From Triatoma infestans (Eukaryota > Arthropoda > Insecta > Hemiptera > Reduviidae): DNA of 64,000 nucleotides. Below are positions 22,516-34,417 of this stretch, piece after piece. The translations under genes were made by a program, and so were the position numbers. The notes below the pieces were generated by a model. It saw nothing but the letters and a program-made list of their open reading frames with translations. It did no database searches and had not been told where the DNA came from. The DNA lies in contig JAAEAF010012253.1 of the NCBI GenBank assembly GCA_011037195.1, forward strand, positions 51,947-115,946, read 5' to 3'. Positions within the stretch are counted from its first letter, which is position 1. Each line of letters starts with the position of its first letter.

Positions 22516-22735
22516 AGGCGTCTCAACATCTGTGGTCATTTGCGCCTGGAGCTTTCTCAGTGCACTGTCGGCCTCCGGATAGTGTTCTCTCGTTACAGAC
22601 AATACTGTCCATTACCGGATAGTGAGCTGTAGGGGCTCCTAGAAAGAGAAAATCTAAGGGTAGCACGGCTGGATCCGAACCCGTGATCTCCGTGTTGCTA
22701 GTTCAGCGCGCTACCACTGAGCTAATCCCTTTCCT
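22485..22735 (-). mobile_element. tRNA-derived SINE with 11 bp target duplication
   Basis: Read on the minus strand it begins GGGATTAGCTCAGTGGTAGC (A box) and has CGGGTTCGGATCC (B box), a tRNA-like head. A tRNA-unrelated body with AGTGAGCTGTAG, GGATAGTG and CTCAGTGCACTG motifs follows, and a 25-base poly(A) (T-run 22485-22509). TTTATCTATTC at 22474-22484 and 22736-22746 is an exact target duplication, so the insertion is complete and fairly young. The anticodon position reads AGC in this copy. Confidence 0.9.
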
Positions 22736-22993
22736 TTTATCTATTCTTATTTGTATGATGTATTCTTCAAACAAATGCCTAATCATAATATATAATAATT
22801 TCACTTTGTTATGAAACACACACACACACACATAGCAACATAACCTTATAACCTTCCCACATATATACAACCAACAAGTGTGATTCTGCAGAAACATTTC
22901 GTTGAAGTGAACTCCCTACACGAACTTGATGAATTTGCTCTAACGATTGATGAATATCCGAAACCGGTCAGGAACAAAACCAATATGCATGCT

Positions 22994-23250
22994 GAGGAAA
23001 AAATACCGAATATATTAATGAGTTGGTAAAAATTATGAAATAAATTTGATAATGAAATTGATATTACATGTTTCCCGAAAATGTTTTCCCAAAAATCCCC
23101 ATAGGAATCCATTTTCTTGTGAAAAAAACGTTTTGAATAATACTGATAGGCCTAGTGTGCGAAGTTTATTGAAAATCTTAAATTTATTTTCGAGAATATC
23201 ACGAAAAAAATGTGAAAAATAATATATAATTTATAGTTTGAGCTCTCGAT
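22994..23250. other. no gene recognised
   Basis: AT-rich flank of the foldback element. Nothing supportable. Confidence 0.35.
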
Positions 23251-23312
23251 TTTGAAAATTTGATACCAATCACAATAGTTTCCTCTAACGGCAGTAAGAG
23301 AAACTAAAAAGT
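23251..23312 (-). repeat. family H 5' tip, reverse
   Basis: GATACCAATCACAATAGTTT, CCTCTAACGGCAGTAAGAGA, AACTAAAAAG is the reverse complement of the family H 5' palindromic tip. Confidence 0.55.
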
Positions 23313-23780
23313 ATAAGCAATAACATATATAATAAAACTTTATTGCAGGTTTACCAACATAAAAAAAAAGGCTTGAAATTAAAAAAACGAACAATACAAG
23401 AATAAGAAGAAGAAGAAGAATAACAACAAAAAGATATATTGCAGATGCCTGATATTACGACCGCCATTTCCTTAAAACAATAGAAAAACACAAACTTCAA
23501 TATAACGCTCCTGGCAACAGACGTACAAAATTAAAAACTAAAAAAAATAAAAGAAACTTAGCAACGACGACTCCCAACTCTTGTGATATCAATATAAGAT
23601 ATTATATTTTGTAGAGATAGAAAGAGATATATCGGATGTTATTAAATCGAGTTGATATATTTCGATTTACTAACAAAACAAAAAAAAAGAGAGAGTGAGC
23701 AGAAGTAAACAAAGAAAAAATATGAAGAGCAAAGAAAAAAACTGCATAAAAAAAGTAAACTCATTAAATAATACTTTATT
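23313..23780. other. no gene recognised
   Basis: A-rich DNA with (AAG)n near 23406-23421. Nothing supportable. Confidence 0.4.
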
Positions 23781-23784
23781 ACTT

Positions 23785-24508
23785 TTTACTTTCTCTTACT
23801 CCTACTAAGAGGAATTATTGTCATCGCGTCAAATTTACGATATCGAGTTTTCACCGGAAATATCCATGTTTTGAGGTCCCCTGAGCCAAAAAAAGTGGTT
23901 TTTAGAAAATGGTCTGTGTGAGTATGTATGTAATGTGAACAGCATTGCTCAAAAACGAGAAATCTTAGAAAATTCAAGCTGGATATTCCGTTTAGGTATT
24001 ATCATAGGATCCGACAGTCCTTTATCTGTCAAAATTCCTCAACCGGGAGTACCACTTTACTGAATGTATTTTTTACTTGTTTACGATTTTCTCAAAAATG
24101 GCTCCAACGATTTTCTTTAACCATGGTATATCAACTAGACATACAAACAGCTACAACTTTAATTTGAAACATTTCTTAGGAAAAATTAATTTAAGGATAC
24201 TTTTGAGGGTGAGGAAGGGGTTACGGTTTCCTCTAAAGTGCTATTTCAGTTTATTACACAATTCTAACATCTAAATAATATTAATTAGAATTATATATGT
24301 TGTTGGGATTCCGAGTTTTAAGAAAATTAGTAAACCGGAAGTGCGTTTTTACTGAATTTTTTTTTAGTTTTTGTGATTTTCTCCATAAAAACACCGACGA
24401 ATTTCATTAAATTTTGTATACTAACTATCAAATGTTTCAATTACAATCTTGAAAATTGGAGTAAAGAGAAAGTTGTGTGAGTGTTTCAACACCCGAATTT
24501 TTTTGTTT
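23785..24508 (+). mobile_element. family H copy, forward, complete with one internal repeat
   Basis: It opens TTACTTTCTCTTACTCCTAC, TAAGAGGAATTATTGTCATC. Then come TTTTCACCGGAAATA, GAGGTCCCCTGAGCC, CAAAAACGAGAAATC, AACCGGGAGTACCACTTTAC, one full internal repeat ending TAAACCGGAAGTGCG (about 24335), the short third repeat, and the tip GTAAAGAGAAAGTTGTGTGA, GTGTTTCAACACCCG. It is one of the cleanest end-to-end copies. Confidence 0.85.
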
Positions 24509-24985
24509 AATTAAAAACTACAAAAAAATTATATTGATAAATATACGAAAATTGATACTCACTTTATTTATCTGTATTAATTTGTAGAAAGTTTGAATTT
24601 TTGCCTTTTTATAGGTACAGATATAGGAAACCAATTAATAGCATAAAACTGATATTTCACTAATTGTCCATTGGATTGGAATATTCGTAATTGGATGTAG
24701 TTACAGTACGTATTGTAACAGATTTATCACAAATATAAAGTGACCTTGGGACATCGTGTGGCTGTATATTTTCAATTTTAATACTGTCACATTATAAAAA
24801 AAATTCTAAGCCCAGATATCACAAACCGGCAAGTCGGATGACCGGAAGTGCTTTTTAATGAAAGGGAGGGGGATAGATGGGAGGTTGGGTGTGTGTATGA
24901 GAGGGGGGTCTTTTTTATCTACTACCGATTTTGACGAAAACCTTTTTGTCAGGTCCCTTGGTGGAACTTAAAAGAACTTTTAACT
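24509..24985. other. mostly unassigned, small family H piece
   Basis: ATGACCGGAAGTGCTTTTTA near 24838 is a short internal piece of family H. No gene seen. Confidence 0.4.
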
Positions 24986-24989
24986 TGCA

Positions 24990-25350
24990 AACTCTGCAAT
25001 GCTCCATTTTGGAGTTATGCTGAACACCATACGCGGCTAATTTCTAAAAACTACTTTTTCAGACTCAGGAAAAAACGGAAGGGAATAGCTAAGTGGTTAA
25101 CGTAATGGACCTCCACGCGGAGGAACCGGGTTCGAGTCCAGCTGTCCTAACCTTAGATTTTTTCTTGCTAGGAGCCCCTACAGCTCAGTGTCCGGTAGCG
25201 GCAGCGCTCTGAGAAGGCTCCGGGCGCCAAAGACCATAAATGTTGACGCGCCTTAAATTAAAAAAAAAAGGCTCAGAAAACCTTAAAAAGTATCTATTTC
25301 CGGTCGACAATTAGACACAATCGAAATGCTTCCTCTCACAAGCAGTAAAA
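24990..25350 (-). repeat. family H 5' block, reverse, with nested SINE
   Basis: TTTCTAAAAACTACTTTTTC, AGACTCAGG before the SINE and CTCAGAAAACCTTAAAAAGT, ATCTATTTCCGGTC after it are continuous in the reverse family H 5' block. CTTCCTCTCACAAGCAGTAA near 25330 is the tip. Confidence 0.65.
25081..25270 (+). mobile_element. tRNA-derived SINE
   Basis: It begins GGGAATAGCTAAGTGGTTAA (A box) and has CCGGGTTCGAGTCC (B box). The body has CTACAGCTCAGTGTCCGGTA and CTGAGAAGGCTCCGGGCGC, and ends TTAAATTAAAAAAAAAA. The flanks GACTCAGGAAAA and GGCTCAGAAAA are an imperfect target duplication. Same family as the SINEs at 22.5, 41.1 and 41.4 kb. Confidence 0.85.
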
Positions 25351-25399
25351 CAAGATATTCAGAGTTAATCCACTTTCTATTGAAGAATTTTTACGGAAA

Positions 25400-25595
25400 C
25401 TTTCGTGTAGATTTTTGTTGGCTATACTTAAATTGAATACCAAGTTTGAGTTTCACAATTTCCACCCAGGCAAACAAACAGACTGTTGACAGAAACTTTT
25501 TTCCTCTATTCAGAAAACCTCGAGACATTTAATTTCCACAAATTTTGACATGATTGTAATACTTCCTTCCTCTCAAGAAATGTAAAAAGCTAAGA
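25400..25595 (-). repeat. family H 5' block, reverse, decayed
   Basis: TTTGAGTTTCACAATTTCCA, ATTCAGAAAACCTCGAGAC, GACATGATTGTAATACTTCC, TTCCTCTC and AAATGTAAAAAG follow the reverse 5' block order. Confidence 0.5.
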
Positions 25596-27480
25596 TAAGT
25601 ATACGAAAACATCTTTTAAAGCAGTTTACTTGTACTAAAGATATGTATGCATACTTTTTTTTGTTTTTTTTTTGGAATAGAAGTGCAATACACCTGTGAT
25701 AGATGTAAGAAATTATAACTATATTAATTTGAAATATCAAAATTAGGAAGAAAAATGCGAGCTTGTTGACAAAAGGGTACACGCAGGTAGAAGAGTACAG
25801 TTACTGGAAAAGTTCATGAACCTTGTTAGCTACCCCTCACAGGGGAAGCTTTGAAATAACAATTAGAAGACATTCCTTAAAGGACAGTTTTTGTTGTAGA
25901 CACCAAGGAGAACACATCAGGACTGTGCCAGTTTAAGTTATAGCATAAGAGTTTATTCCAACAGAATTCAGTAAATTAATAAACATATTGCTATGTTATT
26001 GAATAGCATTTAAATATCTTTAAAGAATATATTTAATTTAATCTAACAGTGTTTTCTTAATTATTCTTATTACTTCTCTCTCTTAAACATATATATTTTA
26101 CAAGCCCTTTTATTAAACCGCTCGTGCTACACACTACCACTATTCTACAACACATCACACTGAAAATATTTTTTGAACTATTAAGATATTGGAATCAATA
26201 GTTCTGTAGTATTTGTGAATTTAATATACAAAAGTCCAGAAATTTTGTGAAATAATCAATTTAAGACATGTCCCATGTAACGGAATATTAGGCAGAAGTA
26301 AAATTATATTTTGAAATATTTATTTTTCAATGTATAAAAATGTTTGTTTAGGAGACTACAGTTCCCAACGCCACGGTTAGGTATCACTACGTTTAAATAA
26401 TATAATAATGAAAAACAAGTGTCCATAGTCCTTCGAAAATTGATTAATTAAAACTAGAAATAAAGATAAAATATAATAAGTCTAATTTAGTATAATATAC
26501 CATAATTTATTTTATTAACAAACTAAGAATGTAGAATAATATTTAGTGAAAACTTAAGCCAGCGTGAAGGTTGAGTTCTTTGACCCGAGAAATCTTGAAG
26601 CCTGAGCATGGGGAAACCTGTCGACTAGAAGTGATACTTTAAATATAGAGCATATGTCTGACGTTAAGTCTTTATTGTTTATAAATACAATAAAAAGTAA
26701 TCAAGCTGTATTAGTCAAATTCAATAATCTATTCTGTTTAATTATAATATAATATACATTAAATCTTATAAAAGTTTGAATTAGATTTTTTCAATGAATT
26801 CACTAATTTTTACAAAGTGAACCTGGCATATTATGTCGATTGTAATTTAAAAAAAAAAACTGAATATCAAGTTTCAGCTTCCTGAGGAGCTTCTTTTCCT
26901 TTCTATAATATTTCCGTCTAAAAAAAAAAAAACAGACCAATCGCAAAAGAATATTATTTTTCCTCCGAACTCCGAGAACTCCCAAAACATGTTTTCCCGG
27001 AGAAAGCTCAACGCATATAAGCAGTAAGCGAATATAATAATTACAAAAATATTTATCAACCTGTTGTTTTAATTTGTAAGATCAAAAGTTATGTGAAGAA
27101 TTGTGAATTAGAAATGTTAGTTAATTATTAATTCAAAGCAGAATCTTTAATCTAAATAGATAAGACAAGAAATCTTCTTAAATAAGAGAATGAAGTTGAA
27201 AGTCACTTTACTTACTTACTTACGTTATCATACAAAGTTTCACTCTAAAGTAAAGATATATCTTAACTAGAAGGATACTAACCAGAGTGTATAACAAGTT
27301 TAGTATTGTTTGTATAGAGAGCATCACTAAAGATCTCCCTAAATCTTAATTACAACCTTACCGTATTGTTTATGTATATAATTAATATGTGGTATTTATA
27401 TACAATTAACTTTATACAATAACTAGGTTACCTACATAAATATGTGGTTCAAATATTCGGACTATTAAATTTTATAAAGA
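25596..27480. other. no gene recognised
   Basis: About 1.9 kb of AT-rich DNA with no coding stretch, tRNA-like box or paired ends that I can support. A short GC-richer patch (CTGAGCATGGGGAAACCTGT, near 26600) is unexplained. Confidence 0.4.
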
Positions 27481-27539
27481 ATTTATTAACAAGTTTATGA
27501 ATCTATATATTCAAGTTTTTAATAATCAGATACTCGTGG

Positions 27540-28770
27540 CGATTACGGAACAAAAACTACCTTTAATTCTAAAACAAAACGTATTACTTGGGCAATCGAT
27601 TTTTTTCAAACTCAATATTTTTAGCAACTAGTTAATTCTCGATAATTAATTTTTAGAAAAATTGTTAGCACCTGACACAGTTGGCACCCTGGGTTACTGT
27701 GGAAACTCAAAGGCATCCTACCAAACACCTATTTCCTTTGGGTGACTGGTTTTGTCAAATCTCTCAGACTTCTTCTAACTTTTCTTCCTGTATTCCTGTA
27801 AAAACTGGACTACTGCAAGGTACTATGCTAGGTCCGTTTTTGTACACAGTATACATGTTGACCTTCACGCTACATCCTGATACAGTAAACATCTACCTTC
27901 GCGGATGACATGGCTATTCTTTTCTTCATACGAACCTAATATTGCCTCCAGCCAATTTTCAGCATTATCTTTCCTTAATGGTGCAAAACAGGGAAGAAAA
28001 TAGTGAGTGAAAAGAAAAGTTTACACCACGTCACCACTCCCTCTAAATGTTAAATTAAATAACACCTTTTTATCTACTGCTGATAGAGTACGCTATCTTG
28101 GGTTATATATGGACAAACAACTAAACTGGAAGCCACATACCAGACTGAAAAGGATGGAAACTAACAGACGATTTCGTATCTTTCAAGACATTTAGAAACA
28201 AAACTTTACAACGACCAATATGGACCTACGGACTCTAGAAATGGAGTTCCATTAAACATTCCAACTGTTACCGTATCCAATCCTTACAATCCCAAATCTT
28301 ATGAAAATCTACCCGAATGATCCTTATTATGTCTCCAATGAAACCTTACCTTCCATTCTATTTGGGTCTTATTTAATAAATTTCCTTTATGAAACATTCC
28401 ATAACTTCCTTGTACCGTCATCATAATCCTTTGGTACAACAACTTGCAAATCAAACCTTACCCGATAATCCATCCCGATATGTCTGAAGCGTCAATGGCC
28501 CCATGCCCTTTTAAATTGACTTCAACGCCATAAAGTAATTACCGCTGTGTATTTTCTTCACATGTTATTCATGTAAATATTTATCAAATGTATACAGAAG
28601 TTCAATAAATTACCGAAAGAGAAAAAAAAAAAATTTCTTGAGCGTTTTCGTAAAAATCGCGGAATTTTCAAAAATCCATTCAATGGTTTTCCGGTTGAGG
28701 AATTTTGGCAGATAATTTCCTAGAGTTTCAATTTCCGATGAAACTCAAGATTTTTGATACGATTTCGATT
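27540..28770 (-). repeat. family H internal repeat, reverse, split by a Jockey-like LINE
   Basis: TTTTTTTCAAACTCAATATT before the LINE (27600-27680) and GCGTTTTCGTAAAAATCGCG, CCGGTTGAGGAATTTTGGCA after it (28640-28710) are parts of the reverse internal repeat. Confidence 0.5.
27690..28633 (+). mobile_element. Jockey-like LINE 3' half with poly(A) (pseudogene)
   Basis: The RT palm appears across frames: LLWKLKGILPNTYFLW, GLLQGTMLGPFLYTVY (block GxxQGSxLGPxLY) and ADDMAILF (catalytic ADD). Then RVRYLGLYMDKQLNWKPHTR (the YLG-x-x-D--L-W--H motif of Jockey/CR1-type thumb regions), and a C-terminal part with PTVTVSNPYNPKSY. The end is an A-run at 28621-28633 after GAGAAA. Many frameshifts. The 5' half, including endonuclease, is missing. 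Jockey-like is inferred from these motifs. Confidence 0.75.
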
Positions 28771-29775
28771 GGAATGTATATTAATTGTTCGTGCATTGTA
28801 GTTTTGAATGCTCAGGTTACAAACAGCTATACCGAGTTTCCCAAACCAAAACGTTAAATAGATTTCTTTGAGGTTAAATTATGTAAAGCACACTAAATCA
28901 CCTTAAACTATAAGATAGAGCAGTTTTAAATAATACAAAGAATTTTAATTCTTTAAAAAGGTTTTTAACATAAAGATTAAATAACTTGATGAACAAATGT
29001 TCTTAATGAACTGGGAACAGAGTATTCATATATTAGACCCATGACTTTAATAAAACCCATGGGTACTACATTGCAAATCCAGTTAATATACTGACATACC
29101 ACAAATCTGGAACGTCCACACACCCTAAAACTAATTCTACCGCCTGAGGTTTTAATACTTAATAAAGCACACACATATGGTATGATGATGTATTTGCAAA
29201 ATCTTAACTTACATACATATATACATACAGAAATACTCATAGAATGGTTTTAGTGAGAGCTATAAAAGCCAGCACGGACTTAATCGGCTTAATATGTCAT
29301 CATTGAATATCCGAGACCGAAATCCTTGATAGAAATTATTTAAGTAAGGGATTGTTAATCAAAATATTTTTTTCATGTACGCCATTTTTGGAATTGTTCT
29401 TTTTTTGTTTGTTTGTGATAATTTTTTTTTCTTTCTTTTTCCGGTATCAATTCTGTCTGTCTATTTGTCTATCTGTTACTTGATAATCACGTAAATCAAA
29501 ACACTAAAGAGATAGGTTGGAATGTTCAGGGATCTAACAAAATGAAACTTTAGTTATCTAAACTATTTCAGAACAATTCCGTGTCTGGATAGTAGAGGGG
29601 TAAAATATTTCGTAAACCTCAATCATTTAACTTAGAACTTGCAAACACAATGGTAATCCTTACTGGTTCGTAGTTAAGCAGGAAATTTATAATATTCTAC
29701 TTTTGTTAGAATAGCTTGTAGTTTTATGTTTTATTTACTAAGTATTGCAATCATGTCAAAGTTTCATGTTTAGTA
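28771..29775. other. no gene recognised
   Basis: AT-rich DNA; short open frames look random. Confidence 0.4.
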
Positions 29776-29845
29776 GCAGCCCCTTGAATAAGAAAAAAGT
29801 CTAGTGTGAAACACTCACACGCATTTCTTTCATTAAAATTTAGAC
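29776..29845 (-). repeat. family H 3' tip, reverse
   Basis: AGTCTAGTGTGAAACACTCA, CACGCATTTCTTTCATTAAA is the reverse 3' tip with a perfect TGTGA...TCACA hairpin. Confidence 0.6.
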
Positions 29846-29999
29846 AGTTATACAGGCAAATTACCTTCAAACGGGAATTTTTATGTAATTTTACCAGGCT
29901 TCAATAATATTATTGAACTGAGAAGAAGTGGTGAACAAGATATGGCAAGCACATCCAACAAAAGACTAATAAACATCCGGTTTTGAGGATGCATTGCCA

Positions 30000-31045
30000 T
30001 ATTAAGGCAGTTCTTGGTATGACGTAAAAGAGCAAAGGTAAATTGTATCTAGTGTTCCTCAAGGACCACACCTTGGAGTGGCTCTGCCTAATTTTTATTA
30101 ACGACCTACTACTAAGGATCTCGGACGTTGAGGTACTTGCATTTGCGGATGACTTGAAGTTTTTCCATAAGTTGCTTCTCAGTCAGACTGCATTATCATT
30201 CAAGATACTCTCCTCATTGTTTCTGACTGGTGCTGCAGTAATGGCATGGAGCTTAATGTTAAAAAATGCCAAGTCATTTCTTTTTATCGTAAAAAGAGTT
30301 CTATCAGTACCTCATTGATGGCAAACCATTGGAGAGGACTCGTAACGTGAAGGATTTAGGAGTTACACTGAGTTGTGACCTCTCTCACGAATCAGTTTGA
30401 ATATGTATGTAGGAAAGCATCGAGAGCTCTAGGTTTTGTAATAACCCTCGTGATCTTAGAGATCCCAAAGCGGTGCTAACTGTGTATAATGCATATGTTA
30501 GAAGCCTTCTTGAGTATGCGTCGTTGATTTGGTGTCCTTACTCTAAGAAGGATATAGCTAGACTTGAAGCTATACAAACCCGTTTTATCAGGACTTTTAA
30601 CAAAAGGTTATCCAGCGGTGCTACTCTTTTCTGCTCTCTAGAGTCTAGAAGACGTAATGCTAGTCTTCTATTCTTAAAGAAGCTCTTGAATGGTGAAAAT
30701 TGATTGCATGGCGCTACTTGCTGCCATTCCTTTTCATGTACCATCTCGCTGCTTGGCAGGTACTTCGCATTTCGTGGTCCCTGCCGTTAAGACTAATGCG
30801 CTGTTCAACGCTGACATCATTTATAGAATATGCAGGTCATGGAATGAGTATATTCTTAGTGATGTGGATTTCCAAAAGGCGTCTGGACTTTTCAAGAAAC
30901 ATTTTTTCACTACTTGAAGTTTTACTGTTAAATTAGCATGTATTACTTTACTATTATTATATTTGTGTATCATTTGTAATGACTTCAACCGTAAGGCTTA
31001 TGCCGTTTGTTGATAAAAAAAAAATAAATAAATAAAAATAAATGT
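30000..31045 (+). mobile_element. CR1/Jockey-like LINE RT and C-terminal fragment (pseudogene)
   Basis: Frames give FINDLLLRISDVEVLAFADD, LKFFHKLL (RT blocks IND-L and FADDLKFF, catalytic ADD). A decayed KNAKSFLF (usually KCK-x-x-F) and KDLGVTLSCDL follow. Then LTVYNAYVRSLLEYASLIWC, PYSKKDIARLEAIQTRFIR (thumb: Y---VRS-LEYAS-IW-P-----I--LE-IQ--F-R), and a C-terminus with AVKTNALFN and RSWNEYILSDVDFQ. The end near 31013-31043 is AAAAAATAAATAAATAAA. Frameshifts occur near 30320, 30440 and 30700. The 5' half is missing. Confidence 0.8.
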
Positions 31046-31865
31046 AAGACGTGATTTGAAGTATTAAGTTGTGTTTTTGTATTTTATTTAAAGACGAGGA
31101 GTAAATCCTTCATTATATATAACTGAGAGAACATAAACTAAAAACGACACTTGAGAGAAATGTCCCAGAAACTTCCAACCTCCCAGAAACCATGGAAAAC
31201 TACTTATTTGAAATAATGTTTCAAACAAATAAGATAAGCCTATATAAGTAAGTGTACCGAGTTCAAAGACACTTGTTTATCTACGAAACTGAACAAAAAT
31301 CGAATTTCGGCAACACATTTATTTACAATTTATATTATATATATATATATATATAGATGATAGTATAATGGAAGAAGCAAACGGTGAAATAAAAATAATT
31401 TGGGAAAATATGTTAGTGATTTTAACTTAAAATAAAGTGTATTTTAGAGCAGTGAAGTAGACTTAGAAACAGTTAAGGAACTATTAAACTGAAGCCAATG
31501 ATATTCAAAGACGAAGGACCAGTTTGAGACCGTCAGAAAGATCTTTTTAAAACTCCCTCCAGACATAGACCAATATCAATTCGTCTCAAGTAGTCACTCT
31601 TAACTTCAGTGCCAGTAATAAGTGCTTTAAAATTAATTAGTACTTATATTTATAAGTTATTCAAACTTATACTTATAAGTTATTTCATTATTACAATTAA
31701 TAATTAATTGCTATTTTTTAGTACAATTTCAATATACTAAAATCATCAATTTTTTATTTTAAACTAGTTTTATTCTCTATTTCTTAACACATATCTCTCA
31801 AATACATATAAACACAAGTTCTTCCAACAAGGCTCGCCTCACAGTACGTACATCACAAACACATC
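31046..31865. other. no gene recognised; (TA)n tract
   Basis: A (TA)n microsatellite is at about 31334-31355. The remainder is AT-rich, without a supportable gene. Confidence 0.4.
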
Positions 31866-32300
31866 CACACAAAAAAACATTAAAATAGGAAATGACACTT
31901 TAATGGAAAATCTCAAATCATATCCCTCCCCTAAAAAAAAAAAATGATTTCCTCGGAAAACTTTTTAAAATAAAAAAAAAAACTAGTAGCTCTTTATAAA
32001 CATAGTTAATACAAGAAATTTAAAGGAAATCGTTGGAACCGTTATCGAGAAAAATCATTCAATAAAATAATACTTCCGGTTGATCGTAACCTTATTCTCT
32101 CCGATATTACCCTGATAGAATTCAAACGAAATATCAAGTTTGAACTTAGTGCAATTTTCCGATTGTTTGTTATGCTGACCATATATATACAGAAAAAATG
32201 TCTAGAAATGGATCTCAAAAATGGTATTTTCAAGTCCGATTAAAACTTGATATCGAAATTAAATTCGTAAAATCTGACACGATTGCAAGTAAGTAAAAAT
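31866..32300 (-). repeat. family H copy, reverse, shortened
   Basis: AAGGAAATCGTTGGAACCGT, AATACTTCCGGTTGATCG, AACGAAATATCAAGTTTGAA and GAAATGGATCTCAAAAATGG follow reverse family H order. CTGACACGATTGCAAGTAAG at the right is close to the 5' tip. Confidence 0.6.
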
Positions 32301-32379
32301 CTGGTATGAAACACTCAAATGATATTAAAAAAGGATATTTTTCAATGTTATATAATGTTATGTTATATCAATGTTATAT

Positions 32380-32408
32380 TATGAGGAGTAAGAGTAAGTC
32401 ATGTGAGT

Positions 32409-32458
<50 letters not shown>

Positions 32459-32490
32459 GATATATATATATATATATATATTATATAATT
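32380..32490 (+). repeat. family H 3' tip running into (CA)n and (TA)n
   Basis: AGGAGTAAGAGTAAGTCATG, TGAGTGTTTCACAC is the 3' tip. Its terminal CACAC merges directly into (CA)n at about 32413-32454 and then (TA)n at 32460-32483. The microsatellite probably grew from the hairpin's last bases. Confidence 0.7.
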
Positions 32491-33770
32491 TTAATAACAA
32501 AGAAGTTTACGCACTGGAATTGAGGTCATTTTCACCGTTGACATGAATATTTACAAAGAAAAGACTTTCTTTTTTTTTTAATAAATATCGAGATTTTCCA
32601 ATGAGAAAAATCTGCCAAGATCACAAAAATTTCATCTTCTAAGCAAAAAAGAAAGTACAAAGTGAAAAAAAAGAAAAAGAAAAATGGATCATTTATTTCA
32701 AATCATTAAGGAAAAAATTACAAAGGAAAAACTTTTTAGTATCAAATACAAAGTGAAAAAACGCACAGAAAAAAAAAAATGTCAAAGCTGATCACAGAAG
32801 AATATCAATAATGGAAAAGTAAAATACTATGAAAGAAAAAACTGAATGTTTAAAAATATATTTCACAAAATATTAACCAAGATGGAAAATAAATTGTGGT
32901 AGATGGGGCGTAAGGGGGGAAAAGGGGTAAGAAAATATAAATTAAGTTGTTAAAAAGGCAGCAGTAGAGAGTGCGTACTGATGAACGACAGGATAGAAGG
33001 TTGACCCACGTCTCTTCTTTCTTGTGTCCTTTGCACACCCACCTTCACGACCAAAGTAGGTAGATAGGTGGAAAGAGAAAGTTTCTCTAACTTCCACTTT
33101 TTTAGAGTTGTGTGTGTGTTTTCTTTTTACATGGAAATATGTAGGTAAACATTTCAACAGAAAGATTTAAGGAAATAAATTATTACTGGAAAATTTAGAA
33201 CTGAAAAATAACGCAAAAAGACTTAAATTTATTTAAAATTAAGTTTTAATTATTAAGCTTAAAATCGGCTTAATTGAACTTAAGTTTAGATTAAGAATAA
33301 TTTACTCAGAATGATTTTAAAAAACAGATGCATTTAATATAATCCGTTTTACATTCATTATGATTTTAACCACAAAATACTGATTTTAATACCAAATCAG
33401 GTAATTTATTAATGAAAGCATACGTATGCAAATATTTAAATTAATTGATTGCGGAATTGCGAATCTAATAATAGAAATATGGACAAACTGAATATAATGC
33501 TATTAGAGTTTACATAAATGACTTTACTCTTATAACGCATAATGCATTTTAAATGTAGGATAAAATACGAAATTGTTTTTTGTCTGTCTGTGTACCAAAC
33601 TCAGACGGTATACAATTAGAAGAATTAATTTGGCAGAATTTGAACGTATTGTAATTAGCAAATTTATGACTCGAATTTTATTATTAAGGACGCGATATAA
33701 TCGAGGAATCCATAGTCTCAACAGAACCATTAAAAATGAAATTTCTCGTAAAGTTTATCTTTACTTTCTC
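32491..33770. other. no gene recognised
   Basis: A-rich DNA. A patch at 32840-33120 has fewer stops but no known motif. Confidence 0.4.
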
Positions 33771-34215
33771 TTACTGCAATAAGAGATAATATTGTAAATC
33801 TTCATCGGAGAAATATGTTTCGAGGTCAAATAAATATGTAAAAACTGTTTTTAGCAAATGAACACACATGTGTGTGTGAATATGCAAAATCTCAACAACG
33901 AAAAATTCGTTAAAAAAAACAAACCTGAATTCATTCATAATATCGTAAAAAAAAAAAAAAAAAAAAAAACCGCATTCATAATTGTTATTAATATTATTCT
34001 CTCTGTGAAGGGATGTAATCAAACCAAAATAGATTTCGTAAAAATAGATAAATTGAAAAATTAAAAAAAGAAACAATAGAATTGATATTTCCGGTTAAGT
34101 GATATTAACGGAAAATCTGACAGGACTTCTTTTATATATCACTAGCTTTGAAAAGTATGGCGATTTATCAGTTTTGAGTTTACACAGACAGACAAGATAC
34201 TTCCAACAAATATTA
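33765..34215 (+). repeat. family H fragments, decayed
   Basis: TTACTTTCTCTTACTGCAAT, AAGAGATAATATTGTAAATC (33764 on) is a forward 5' tip, followed by a GTGTGTGTGAATATGC tract. Further right, TATTTCCGGTTAAGTG near 34085 is a reverse-orientation piece. The two halves may belong to different copies. Confidence 0.45.
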
Positions 34216-34415
34216 CTGTGAAATAAATGAAATTTATTAATAAATATAAATAAATACTTACAGTATCTGAGTAATGTTAGGAAAATAAAAAACAAATTCT
34301 GGACATACCTGAAACAAATTAAACACAAAATAAACATTAAACAATTAATTTTTATTACAATTAAAAGATAATTGGTAACATTGGGATACAAGGAATTAGT
34401 AAGAACAAGTAGAAA
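34216..34415. other. no gene recognised
   Basis: AT-rich DNA, nothing supportable. Confidence 0.35.
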
Positions 34416-34417
34416 AA

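Larger units (their letters stand above)
22336..22993. mobile_element. foldback element with hammerhead-like cores, SINE inside
   Basis: Two arms in inverted orientation (about 22336-22430 and 22903-22993) share AGCATGCATATT, GACCGGTTTC, ATTCATC and ATCAAGTTCGTGTAG. Each arm carries a hammerhead-ribozyme-like core. On the minus strand of the left arm this is CUGAUGA (22383-22389), GAAA (22366-22369) and CCGGUC. On the plus strand of the right arm it is CUAACGA (22940-22946, one core base changed), GAAA (22960-22963) and CCGGUC. A SINE (22485-22735) is inserted between the arms. The relation to Penelope-like elements is inferred. Confidence 0.55.

Noticed and set aside
22680..22735. Possible functional tRNA gene
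   Set aside because: The A and B boxes belong to a SINE head: the acceptor stem does not close, and the body plus poly(A) and target duplication follow.
33771..34076. 101-codon Phe/Leu-rich frame
   Set aside because: It runs through an A/T homopolymer and family H sequence; composition is that of random AT-rich DNA.
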